From: Clostridiales bacterium | Lineage (GTDB): Bacteria > Bacillota_A > Clostridia > Christensenellales > Aristaeellaceae | Length of the DNA stretch: 12,985 bases | Reading direction: 5' to 3' | Assembly: GCA_012514855.1 (NCBI GenBank) | Contig: JAAYZL010000097.1 | Span: forward strand, 1-12,985 | Part shown: piece by piece, positions 1 to 6,247 of the stretch | Layout: every line of letters begins with the position of its first letter | Position numbering within the stretch: the stretch's first letter is position 1 | Notes under the pieces: generated by a model | Told to the model about the DNA's origin: nothing | Seen by the model: the letters and a program-made list of their open reading frames with translations, nothing else | Database searches by the model: none | Translations under genes and position numbers: made by a program

Positions 1-61
1 GCTTGCTCCGCCTTGAATTTCCCCGCGGTTTCCGGGCTTTGTCTTTGCATTCCCCAAACCC

Positions 62-90
62 TTGACACGCGCCGACTTTCGCCTTACAAT
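62..90 (+). promoter_or_regulatory. Promoter of the kinase gene
   Basis: A perfect -35 box TTGACA (62-67) and a -10 box TACAAT (85-90, five of six consensus bases) are separated by exactly 17 bp. The predicted transcription start is near 97, giving a leader of about 53 nt before the kinase start at 150. It is one of the best sigma-70/sigma-A type promoters in the window. No operator-like repeat is visible around it. Bases 1-61 upstream show no gene. Confidence 0.75.
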
Positions 91-105
91 GCAGGAAGGA
101 AAAGT

Positions 106-153
106 ATGGGGAACGCCGCCGGATTCCCGGATCGGAGAGCACGGAACCGATGA
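106..153 (+). CDS. Possible 15-codon leader peptide overlapping the kinase start
   Basis: A short frame begins with ATG at 106, five bases after the purine run AGGAAGGA (93-100), and encodes 15 residues (MGNAAGFPDRRARNR). Its TGA stop (151-153) overlaps the kinase ATG (150-152) in an ATGA arrangement, the usual geometry of translational coupling. Against it, the predicted transcription start near 97 would remove part of the Shine-Dalgarno run and leave only about 9 nt of leader. The peptide has no attenuator-like codon run. It may be chance. Confidence 0.25.
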   Translation: MGNAAGFPDRRARNR

Positions 154-1748
154 ACGCGATACAAAGGGCCGCCGACGAGATTTCCGCGGCGCTGCAGCCG
201 GGCTATCCCGCGGAATTTCTGGAGCGGTACGATCCGATCGAGTGCCTCGCGAGCCGCCGTGGGACGGAGACTCTGCTCGTCCGGGAGCGGGTCGGCGGCG
301 CGCTGTTCGTCTCGAAGGTCTACGACCGGGCGGTCTACCCCTCGGCGCCGGAGAGCGGCATCCTCCGGTCGCTCGGGCGCGGCGACTTCCCCGCGTTCGT
401 CGGCGAGTTTCGCGACGCCGGGACGATCTGCATCGTGCGCGAGTACGTCGACGGCGTCCCGCTCGACCGATACATCGCCGGGCGCGCGCCGTCCGCCGCG
501 GAAATCGCGCGCATCGCCGTCCAAATCTGCGACATCCTGACGCTTCTGCACGGCCAGAATCCGCCGATCATCCACCGGGATATAAAGCCTGAGAACATCA
601 TCGTGACCCCCTCCGGGGCGGTGCGGCTGATCGATTTCGACATCGCCCGAACCTACGACCTCGAGGCCGAGACCGACACGCGCGTCATCGGCACCCGCGC
701 CTACGCCCCGCCGGAGCAATTCGGCTTTTCGCAGACCGACTGCCGCGCGGACATCTATTCGCTGGGCGTGCTGCTGCGCTGGATGCTCTCGGGCACGGCG
801 GACGCCCGGCGCGCCGTGATCCCCGACCGCGCGCTCGAGGCGATCGTCCGGCGCGCGACGGCGTTCTCCCCGGACGGCCGGTACCCTGGCGCCGCGGCGA
901 TGAAAAAGGCGCTGCTCGGCGCCGACCGGGGCCGAAGGAGAAGGCCGCTGCGGGCACCGGCGCTCGCTTTGGCGCTCATCGCCTCGCTCGCGGCGGGGTT
1001 TTTCGTCGGCCGGTACACGGGCGCGCTCGCGCCGGGCAGCGTCCGCTTCCGGGAGCCGCTGATCGAGAACGCGGTGCGCCTCCAGCTCGGCAGGGGCGCG
1101 GGCGAGGCGCTGACGAAGGCAGACCTGCTCAACGTGCGCAGCATCTACATCTTCGGAAGCGAGGTCTCGCTGACCGAGGGGGTATTCGCCGACGGGCTGT
1201 CCGGCGAGCGGTCGAACGCCGCGCGCGGGCCGATCGCGTCCATCGAGGACGTCAGGCTGCTCCCGAACCTCGAGTTCTTGTACATAAACCACCAGCCGCT
1301 CGCGGACATCGCGCCGGCCGCGGAGCTCGAAAACCTGATCGAGATCAACCTTCGGCACACGCGCGTTTCCGACGTCTCGGCGCTCGCAGGCATGAAGACG
1401 CTCTACGGCGTCAACCTGTACGACACGGACGTCAAGGACGTCTCGGCGCTCGATGCCTGCCCGCGGCTCTCGCGGCTCGAGGTCGGCCAGACGCTGATCC
1501 CGTCGCTCGACGGCATCGGCGGCGCGGCGACGCTGGAGTCGCTGTCGCTGAGCGGGCTGAAGCTCCCGTCGCTGAACGGCATCGAGAGGTTCGCCTATCT
1601 CAAGGACATCCACCTCGCGCAGACGGGCCTCGGCGACCTGACGCCGCTGCTTTCGCTTCCAAGGCTGAAGACCGTCGCGCTCGACGAGTCGATGCGGGAC
1701 GCGGCGGAGAAGATTGAGGGGGACGCGGGGTTCGAATTTTCTTACTGA
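150..1748 (+). CDS. Membrane Ser/Thr protein kinase with extracellular leucine-rich repeats
   Basis: The 532-residue protein has an N-terminal Hanks-type kinase domain (about 27-255). Visible motifs are a candidate ATP-binding Lys56 (FVSKVYD), the catalytic loop HRDIKPEN (142-149; Asp144, Lys146, Asn149), the metal-binding DFD (162-164, in place of DFG) and YAPPEQ (185-190) of the activation segment. The canonical glycine-rich loop is not evident; the matching stretch reads CLASRRGTETLLV. A basic cluster (about 261-268) precedes one membrane helix (about 269-287). The remaining part, presumably outside the cell, contains about six 22-residue leucine-rich repeats of internalin type (about 362-515), for example LPNLEFLYINHQPLADI. 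The layout suggests a receptor kinase sensing an external ligand by LRRs where PknB relatives use PASTA domains. The start at 150 follows GGAGAG (134-139) at 10 bp. The gene is probably monocistronic. Whether the kinase is active is uncertain because of the loop and DFD variants. Confidence 0.9.
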   Translation: MNAIQRAADEISAALQPGYPAEFLERYDPIECLASRRGTETLLVRERVGGALFVSKVYDRAVYPSAPESGILRSLGRGDFPAFVGEFRDAGTICIVREYVDGVPLDRYIAGRAPSAAEIARIAVQICDILTLLHGQNPPIIHRDIKPENIIVTPSGAVRLIDFDIARTYDLEAETDTRVIGTRAYAPPEQFGFSQTDCRADIYSLGVLLRWMLSGTADARRAVIPDRALEAIVRRATAFSPDGRYPGAAAMKKALLGADRGRRRRPLRAPALALALIASLAAGFFVGRYTGALAPGSVRFREPLIENAVRLQLGRGAGEALTKADLLNVRSIYIFGSEVSLTEGVFADGLSGERSNAARGPIASIEDVRLLPNLEFLYINHQPLADIAPAAELENLIEINLRHTRVSDVSALAGMKTLYGVNLYDTDVKDVSALDACPRLSRLEVGQTLIPSLDGIGGAATLESLSLSGLKLPSLNGIERFAYLKDIHLAQTGLGDLTPLLSLPRLKTVALDESMRDAAEKIEGDAGFEFSY

Positions 1749-1762
1749 ACTCCAAAAAATTG

Positions 1763-1800
1763 ACGGAGGCGGGCCGAGCGCCCGCCTCCGTTGTCATTCT
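1763..1800. terminator. Bidirectional intrinsic terminator between convergent genes
   Basis: A perfect 12-bp stem (1763-1774 with 1780-1791) closes a 5-nt loop, CGAGC. On the plus strand it is followed by the moderately T-rich TTGTCATTCT, 14 bp after the kinase stop. On the minus strand the stem is followed by CAATTTTTTGG, a strong T-tract, so it should also stop transcription of the convergent secreted-protein gene. Confidence 0.85.
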
Positions 1801-2002
1801 CCGTCGGGGCTGAACCACGTCAAAGCACCTGTACAGCGACAGCAATTCCCCCTCCTCGCCCAGCGGCTCGCGCCCCAGTCGACCGGGCCGGGCTCGTTGT
1901 CGCTTTCTTCAGGGCTGAACCTCGTCAAAGTACCTGTACAGCGACAGCAATTCCCCCTCCTCGCCCAGCAGCGCCACGCCCCAGTCGACCGGGCCGGGCT
2001 CG
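1791..2002. repeat. 106-bp tandem duplication covering the 3' end of the secreted-protein gene
   Basis: Two adjacent 106-bp units, 1791-1896 and 1897-2002, abut with no spacer. Over the inner 91 bp they differ by about six substitutions and one single-base indel; the outer part (TTGTC... to GGGCTGAAC) is more diverged. The right-hand unit contains the end of the minus-strand gene with its stop TGA at 1911-1909. The left-hand unit encodes a near copy of the C-terminal peptide (LSLYRCFDVVQP versus LSLYRYFDEVQP), but the stop has become CGA and the indel breaks the frame. It is a non-functional relic between the gene and its terminator. Confidence 0.85.
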
Positions 2003-2703
2003 CTGAATCGCGCGGTCAGCGTGCCGGGCTGCGCGTCCGGGCCCTCCTCGGCGGCGACGGCCTCGCTCCGGCAGAACACGGACGCGGTCACGCCCTCCGG
2101 GAGCTTGACCTCGATGATCGCGGTGTCGCCGACCCTCGGCTGCTCCCCGCCGGAAAACCGCCGCGCGACGACGCCGGAATCCGCCTTTGTCGTAAACGAC
2201 CAGCCGGTTCTGCCCTCCATCGCGGCGTTGCCGATCGCGTAGTCCGGCGCGACGATCGCGTTCTGTTCGAGCGACACGGTGTACGCCCGGTCGATGTCCA
2301 GGGCGTTCCGGAGCCGTATCTCAAAACACACGCCGCTCTCCCAGTAGAGCCAATTCAGCGTCTCCGCGCCGATCGGGTTCACCGCGACGCGCGCCCCGTC
2401 CGAGAGCCGAATCTCCTCGATTGTCCGTCCGGAGCCCGCCTCGTACACGCGCAGCACCCCGTCGCCCGCCCGGACGTCGGTTCGCGGCAGGTAGATTCGA
2501 AGCGCGTCGAGCACGCCGTCCGCGTTCGAGTTGTTCAGCGGGTCGAGCACCATGTAGCCGAGCTTCTTCGTCAGGTCCACCGGCGGCACGCCCCTGTACG
2601 GCTGCGCGGGCGACCGGCCGTCGCTCCAGACGCGAATCGCCTCCGAGACCGCCGGAAGCGCCAGCAACAGCACAATGGCCAGCATCAGAGCAAGTTTTTT
2701 CAT
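1909..2703 (-). CDS. Secreted protein of unknown function
   Basis: The 264-residue protein starts with a clear signal peptide: MKKLA, a hydrophobic core to about residue 18, and a likely signal peptidase I site after SEA (about residue 22). No lipobox cysteine, no C-terminal LPxTG-type sorting signal and no second membrane helix are visible, so it is probably released or loosely held at the surface. The mature part looks beta-rich and Ig-like, with alternating hydrophobic stretches such as GVLRVYEAGSGRTIEEIRL and GDTAIIEVKLPEGV. It has only two cysteines, near residues 128 and 206. I do not recognise a family. AGGAGG lies 11 bp upstream of the ATG, a rather long spacing. The neighbouring LRR kinase is convergent and shares its terminator. 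The gene end lies in a tandem duplication. Confidence 0.75.
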   Translation of the reverse strand: MKKLALMLAIVLLLALPAVSEAIRVWSDGRSPAQPYRGVPPVDLTKKLGYMVLDPLNNSNADGVLDALRIYLPRTDVRAGDGVLRVYEAGSGRTIEEIRLSDGARVAVNPIGAETLNWLYWESGVCFEIRLRNALDIDRAYTVSLEQNAIVAPDYAIGNAAMEGRTGWSFTTKADSGVVARRFSGGEQPRVGDTAIIEVKLPEGVTASVFCRSEAVAAEEGPDAQPGTLTARFSEPGPVDWGVALLGEEGELLSLYRYFDEVQP

Positions 2704-3059
2704 CTATGGTAAATCCTCCTAAAACCACCGTCGCGGTCGCCGATCGGCGAAAGGGCCGGTGGATTGGTTTCTGTGTCATCGTCCGGCCGTCCGCATGAGC
2801 CGCATCCGGATTTACCGCATTGCATTGACTATCCCATAACGGAGCCTTTTGCACGGGCGAAGTAATTTTTTCACCCGAAAATCCACAGCCCCTCGGGCAC
2901 AATAAATGGCGAAATATGGACGAAAAGGGTTCCTCCCCCCACGCAAAATGGGGTAGGGGCGGGCCTCGGGCCAAGCCGTCTCGAACGCGGTCGATGCGCG
3001 TCGCGACGGCGCAATTTGCCTTCGGTCAACCTTCCTGCCGGGGTCGACGTGTCCCGCGG
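2704..3059. other. 356-bp intergenic stretch without a recognised gene
   Basis: This stretch lies upstream of the secreted-protein gene and downstream of the sortase gene, both on the minus strand. It should hold the promoter of the former and the transcript end of the latter. I found no convincing -35/-10 pair and no strong terminator; CCCCA/TGGGG around 2938-2954 (minus strand) is a weak hairpin without a T-tract. The part from about 2820 to 2935 is richer in A and T than its surroundings, which fits regulatory DNA. Frames crossing it are open only because the sequence is GC-rich. Confidence 0.5.
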
Positions 3060-5144
3060 TCAGGCTTCCTCCCCCGGCCTCAGCCTCCGCGCCACGACGA
3101 CGAATCGGCCGTCGCCCGTCTGATAGCTGCAGGTCGACAGCATGATCAGCTCGTCGCCGAACTCCACGGAGACGCCCGTGTCGTAGAGCTTGATCCCGTC
3201 GAGCTCCTGCAAAAACGCGGTCATCTGGCGCCTGTACTGGATGTTCACGTTGTACCGGAAGCCGCCCGGACGCGTCGCGTGGTCCCACGTATAGAACGCC
3301 GCGACGAGCCTGTATTCGCCTTTTCGGAACAGCGTGTCAAACTCGATGATCGGGTGCCTCCTTCCGTAATCGCTGCTCGCGTAATACTGGAGCTTGCCGA
3401 ACATCTTGCCGCTATTCATGTTGTGGCCGCTGATGACGAGGTTCATACTCGGCGCAAACGGGTCGCAGTTCGCTTCGAGAATCAATTGGCCGTTGTAGTT
3501 GCTGCGCCCGAAGAAGTCGCGCGTCAGGTAGTATTCCTCGTCGTCGCTTTGAAGCACCGGGTAGTCGATCGCCGTGCCGTCGATCTTCAGCCAGCCGACC
3601 AGATCGGCGTTTTTGTCGTACATCTCCCGATACTCCGGCAGGATATTCCCCTCGTCGAACACAAACGGCGTCGGGGAAGGCGTGGGAGCAGGGGACGGCG
3701 AGGGTGTCAGTTCCGGTTGGACAGCGGGCGCCGAAGCGGACAAAATCCCCGGCAAGACCGGAAGCGATTCCGCCGTAGGCAAGGCTCCTGTGATCGAATC
3801 GGCGGACGGAGCGGGAAGCAAGCCCTGCGCTTGCGTCGACGGCGGGTTTTCCAGATGGAGACTTCGGTCTGTTTCTGTCTGTTCGGACGGTATACCGGGG
3901 CTCGGCGTCAACGGTACGCCCGCGACTGAGGCCGTCCCGACCGGTGTTCCCCCCGCCCCCGGCGGCGCCTCTGCGGGCGGAAACGTCCCGATCGGGGCAA
4001 TCTCCCGCCCCGCGGTCGGAGCGTCGTCGCGCGGGGCTGCGGAAACAGGACTTTGGCCTGTCATTGCAGTCGGCAGAGCGGCTATCGCACCCGAGAATGG
4101 CGTCGCCGCGGGCGCAACGCCGTAAAGACCCTGGTCTATTATTGCTGGCGGAGAATACGCGGCCGAAGTTTGTCTTCCGTCGCTTTGTCGCGCGTCGTCC
4201 GCTTCAGGCGCAATCGGAAGCCCCGCGACATCTTGCAACGCGCCGCCCGAAACCGGCTCCGGCAGAGCGGTTATCGCATCCGGGGACGGCGTCGCCGCGG
4301 GCGCATCAACGTAAAGACCTTGGTCTGTTATTGCTGGCGGAGAATGCGCGGCCGAAGCTTGTCTTCCGTCGCTTTGTCGCGCGTCATCCGCTTCAGGCGC
4401 AATCGGAAGCCCAATGACATCTTGCACCGCGCCGCCCGAAACAGGCTCCGGCAGAGCGGCTATCGCATCCGAAAATGGCGTCGCCGCGGGCGCATCATCG
4501 TAAAGACCTTGGTCTGTTATTGTAGTCGGCAGGGAATAAGCAACCGAAGTTTGTTTTCCGTCGCTTTGTCGCGCGTCATCCGCTTCAGGCGCAATCGGAA
4601 GCCCAACGACATCTCGCACCGCGCCGCCCGAAACATGCTCCGGCAGAGCGGCTATCGCATCCGAGAATGGCGTCGCCGCGGGCGCATCATCGTAAAGACT
4701 TTGGTCTGTTATTGTAGTCGGCAGGGAATAAGCAACCGAAGTTTGTTTTCCGTCGCTTTGTCGCGCATCATCCGCTTCAGGCGCAATCGGAAGCCCTGCG
4801 GCATCTTGCACCGCATCGCCCGAAACAGGCTCCGGCAGGGCGGTTATCGCCTCCGAGGACGGCGCAGCCGCGGGCGCATCGCTGTAAAGACTTTGGTCTG
4901 TTTGCAATGCTCCCACGGACGGCGCGTCGGCTCCCGGCGGAAAAACCGGGCCCGTTTCCAGCCCGGGCGGATCGGGCAGGCTCTCCCCGTCGCCCTCTGC
5001 GGCCCGCTGCTTCATTTGGCGCAGCGCGTCCATCTCGTCGTCGAGCGACTTATTTTCGAAGAAGCGCGAGACGGGGGCGTATAGCGCGACCGCAAAGCAG
5101 ACCACGGCCAGTATGATCAAAAATATCCGAAGTTTTTTGCCCAT
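3060..5144 (-). CDS. srtB: Class B sortase with a long repeat-built linker
   Basis: Sortases are membrane transpeptidases that cleave a sorting signal and attach the protein to cell wall or pilus. The 694-residue protein has a short cytoplasmic start, one N-terminal membrane helix (about 5-23), a charged stretch (30-60), then about 440 residues rich in Pro, Ala, Asp and Ser, and finally a sortase domain (about 500-694). Catalytic residues are visible: His574 in SGHNM, Cys672 in STCSYQ and Arg680 in RFVVVARR. SGHNM and NADLVGWLKIDGT are typical of class B. Class B sortases are usually about 200-300 residues, so the linker is exceptional; four 63-64-residue repeats and a partial fifth make up residues 82-358. 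The linker may carry the catalytic domain far out through the wall (inference). No substrate with a sorting signal is in the window. AGGAGG lies 6 bp before the ATG. The gene has its own promoter. Confidence 0.92.
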   Translation of the reverse strand: MGKKLRIFLIILAVVCFAVALYAPVSRFFENKSLDDEMDALRQMKQRAAEGDGESLPDPPGLETGPVFPPGADAPSVGALQTDQSLYSDAPAAAPSSEAITALPEPVSGDAVQDAAGLPIAPEADDARQSDGKQTSVAYSLPTTITDQSLYDDAPAATPFSDAIAALPEHVSGGAVRDVVGLPIAPEADDARQSDGKQTSVAYSLPTTITDQGLYDDAPAATPFSDAIAALPEPVSGGAVQDVIGLPIAPEADDARQSDGRQASAAHSPPAITDQGLYVDAPAATPSPDAITALPEPVSGGALQDVAGLPIAPEADDARQSDGRQTSAAYSPPAIIDQGLYGVAPAATPFSGAIAALPTAMTGQSPVSAAPRDDAPTAGREIAPIGTFPPAEAPPGAGGTPVGTASVAGVPLTPSPGIPSEQTETDRSLHLENPPSTQAQGLLPAPSADSITGALPTAESLPVLPGILSASAPAVQPELTPSPSPAPTPSPTPFVFDEGNILPEYREMYDKNADLVGWLKIDGTAIDYPVLQSDDEEYYLTRDFFGRSNYNGQLILEANCDPFAPSMNLVISGHNMNSGKMFGKLQYYASSDYGRRHPIIEFDTLFRKGEYRLVAAFYTWDHATRPGGFRYNVNIQYRRQMTAFLQELDGIKLYDTGVSVEFGDELIMLSTCSYQTGDGRFVVVARRLRPGEEA
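4071..4901 (-). repeat. Tandem coding repeats (about 192 bp each) in the sortase linker
   Basis: Four full units of 64, 64, 63 and 63 residues (protein 82-145, 146-209, 210-272, 273-335) and a truncated fifth (336-358) follow one another. Each begins with [TI]DQ[SG]LY and contains APAA.P, AI.ALPE, GLPIAPEADDARQSDG and a PP/PTTI end. Units one to three are very similar at DNA level, including silent positions, which points to recent expansion by recombination or slippage. The core GLPIAPEADDARQSDG is invariant in all full units, whereas the edges vary. In-frame 189-192-bp units mean copy number could vary between strains without loss of the sortase. Confidence 0.93.
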
Positions 5145-5165
5145 GTCCCCCCTCCTCTCTTAGGT

Positions 5166-5193
5166 ATTATACCACGATACAAAATTTTGTAAA
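5166..5193 (-). promoter_or_regulatory. Sortase promoter with an embedded palindrome
   Basis: On the minus strand, TTTACA (5193-5188) and TATAAT (5171-5166) are spaced by 16 bp, and TGG directly before TATAAT forms an extended -10. The predicted transcript starts near 5159, leaving a leader of only about 15 nt that is mostly the Shine-Dalgarno site. The spacer contains the perfect 12-bp palindrome ACAAAATTTTGT (5179-5190), which overlaps the -35 box. That position suits a repressor operator, although no binding protein can be named. Confidence 0.75.
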
Positions 5194-5210
5194 CCGCCTG
5201 CGCGCCGCTC

Positions 5211-6116
5211 TCACTGACCGGCGCTCGTGCGCCGGACGGATTCCATGTACGCCTTCGGCGTGGAGCCGCGGATGTCCTTGAAGCACTTGATGAAGTACGA
5301 CATGTTTTCAAAGCCGCTCTCGTAGCCCGCCTCGTTGACGGACTGGCCCATCAGGAGCAGCTTGCTCGCGTTGTAGACGCGCACGCGCTTGACGTACTGG
5401 ATGTAGTTCACGCCCGTCTGCGACTTGAACCACTTGCAAAAGTAGTGCTTGCTGAACCCGGCGATCGCCGCCGCGTCGTCGAGCGTGATCTTCTGCGGGT
5501 AATTCTTGTGCGTCCACGAGATCAGCGCCTTGAGTTCCGCCCTCCCGCCCGCAAGGCGCTCGCGCGCGCCCTCGGACGGCGGGATGTGCCTCGCGATCGC
5601 CTCGACGATCGACAGTATCGCGGCGATTCGCTGGTAGACGTTGTCGTCGCTTTTGAACAGGTCGTCGATCAGCCCCGCGATGCGCTCGCTCTCCGGGATC
5701 ACAGGCGGAGCGTCCTCGAGCCTTCGCCCCTGCTCGGTCAAAAAGTTCTCGATGTTGACATAGTGCGAAAGCGCGTCCAGCGACATCTGCAGGCAGAAAA
5801 TCCTGCCGCGCTCGCCTCTGACCCACCCGCCGTGCACGACGTTGGGCGGGACGACCTCGACGCAGGTGCCGCTGATGCGCAGGTGCTGGTCGTCGACGAC
5901 GATGACGCCGGTCACGTTTTCATACAGCACGACCTCGAGACTCGAGGCGTAGTGAAGCGGCACGTCGTCGCTGGAAAACACGTCGCGCCTCGTGAGCCTG
6001 TAGGGAACCTGCGTGCTGAACGGCAGCGTCTCGTTGAAGCTGCGCGGGGTCAGCGTCTCGTCCCCGATCCGGTTGATCGTCCAGAAGCTCTGCCTGTCCT
6101 CTGCCCCGACGGACAT
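5211..6116 (-). CDS. AraC-family transcriptional regulator
   Basis: The 301-residue protein has an N-terminal cupin-like sensor half (about 40-115, including VEVVPPNVVHGGW) and a C-terminal AraC DNA-binding domain (about 195-290). The first helix-turn-helix lies near LDDAAAIAGFSKHYFCKWFK (212-231) and the second near VNEAGYESGFENMSYFIKCF (260-279), followed by the family signature G.TP.AY (284-290). Members of this layout usually activate sugar genes on binding a small ligand. The start at 6116 is preceded by GAGGAGGA at 7 bp. A longer frame from 6221 is rejected because it would begin inside the gene's own -35 box. The gene is divergent from the metallohydrolase operon, with overlapping promoters, which makes it the likely local regulator. 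No terminator separates it from the sortase gene downstream. Confidence 0.93.
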   Translation of the reverse strand: MSVGAEDRQSFWTINRIGDETLTPRSFNETLPFSTQVPYRLTRRDVFSSDDVPLHYASSLEVVLYENVTGVIVVDDQHLRISGTCVEVVPPNVVHGGWVRGERGRIFCLQMSLDALSHYVNIENFLTEQGRRLEDAPPVIPESERIAGLIDDLFKSDDNVYQRIAAILSIVEAIARHIPPSEGARERLAGGRAELKALISWTHKNYPQKITLDDAAAIAGFSKHYFCKWFKSQTGVNYIQYVKRVRVYNASKLLLMGQSVNEAGYESGFENMSYFIKCFKDIRGSTPKAYMESVRRTSAGQ

Positions 6117-6137
6117 AGAGTCGTCCTCCTCGTCAAT

Positions 6138-6150
6138 ATCGTGATACGAT
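6138..6150. promoter_or_regulatory. Possible regulator-binding site (short inverted repeat)
   Basis: ATCGT and ACGAT form a 5-bp inverted repeat with a 3-bp spacer. The site lies 15 bp upstream of the -35 box of the metallohydrolase operon and inside the leader of the AraC-family gene. That is a sensible place for activation of one and autoregulation of the other. AraC proteins often bind direct repeats, so this assignment is weak. Confidence 0.25.
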
Positions 6151-6165
6151 TCACCAATTTTCTTG

Positions 6166-6194
6166 TTGAAGCGCAGAGCGGAACGTGCAATAAT
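6166..6194 (+). promoter_or_regulatory. Promoter of the metallohydrolase operon
   Basis: TTGAAG (6166-6171) and AATAAT (6189-6194) are spaced by 17 bp, and TGC before the -10 gives an extended -10 element. The -35 box matches consensus at four positions, so help from an activator is plausible. The transcript should start near 6201, with a leader of about 47 nt ending in GGAAGGA 7 bp before the ATG at 6248. The -10 box shares two bases with that of the divergent regulator promoter. Confidence 0.6.
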
Positions 6195-6221
6195 TATAAC
6201 ACAGAATTGCGCTGCCGACAA
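6193..6221 (-). promoter_or_regulatory. Promoter of the AraC-family regulator gene
   Basis: On the minus strand TTGTCG (6221-6216) and a perfect TATAAT (6198-6193) are spaced by 17 bp, and TGT before the -10 makes it an extended -10. The leader is about 70 nt. Overlap with the opposing operon promoter means RNA polymerase cannot occupy both at once, so the two transcription units should compete. Confidence 0.7.
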
Positions 6222-6247
6222 TCCCGCATCGCTGGAAGGACGGGCGT

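Noticed and set aside
84..1613. 509-codon open frame on the minus strand opposite the kinase gene
   Set aside because: It is Arg-rich antisense sequence with no motif; the plus strand encodes an unmistakable kinase and LRR protein.
4520..4730. LPTT within the sortase repeats as a sorting signal
   Set aside because: LPTTI occurs in two repeat units, but no hydrophobic segment and basic tail follow, so it cannot be a normal cell-wall sorting signal.
4071..4901. CRISPR-like array from the regular repeats
   Set aside because: The units are about 190 bp, in frame and coding, with no short constant repeat alternating with unique spacers.
4053..5084. 343-codon plus-strand frame across the sortase repeats
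   Set aside because: It is open because the underlying repeat lacks stops in this frame. The product is an Arg-rich repeat without family features, and the minus strand has promoter, ribosome site and catalytic domain.
5218..5235. Hairpin CCGGCGC-TCGT-GCGCCGG at the end of the AraC-family gene
   Set aside because: The stem is perfect, but it lies inside the last codons and is not followed by a T-tract, so I do not call it an intrinsic terminator.
6117..6221. Upstream start extending the AraC-family regulator by 35 residues
   Set aside because: It begins within the -35 box of the gene's own promoter, and the downstream ATG at 6116 has an excellent GAGGAGGA site.
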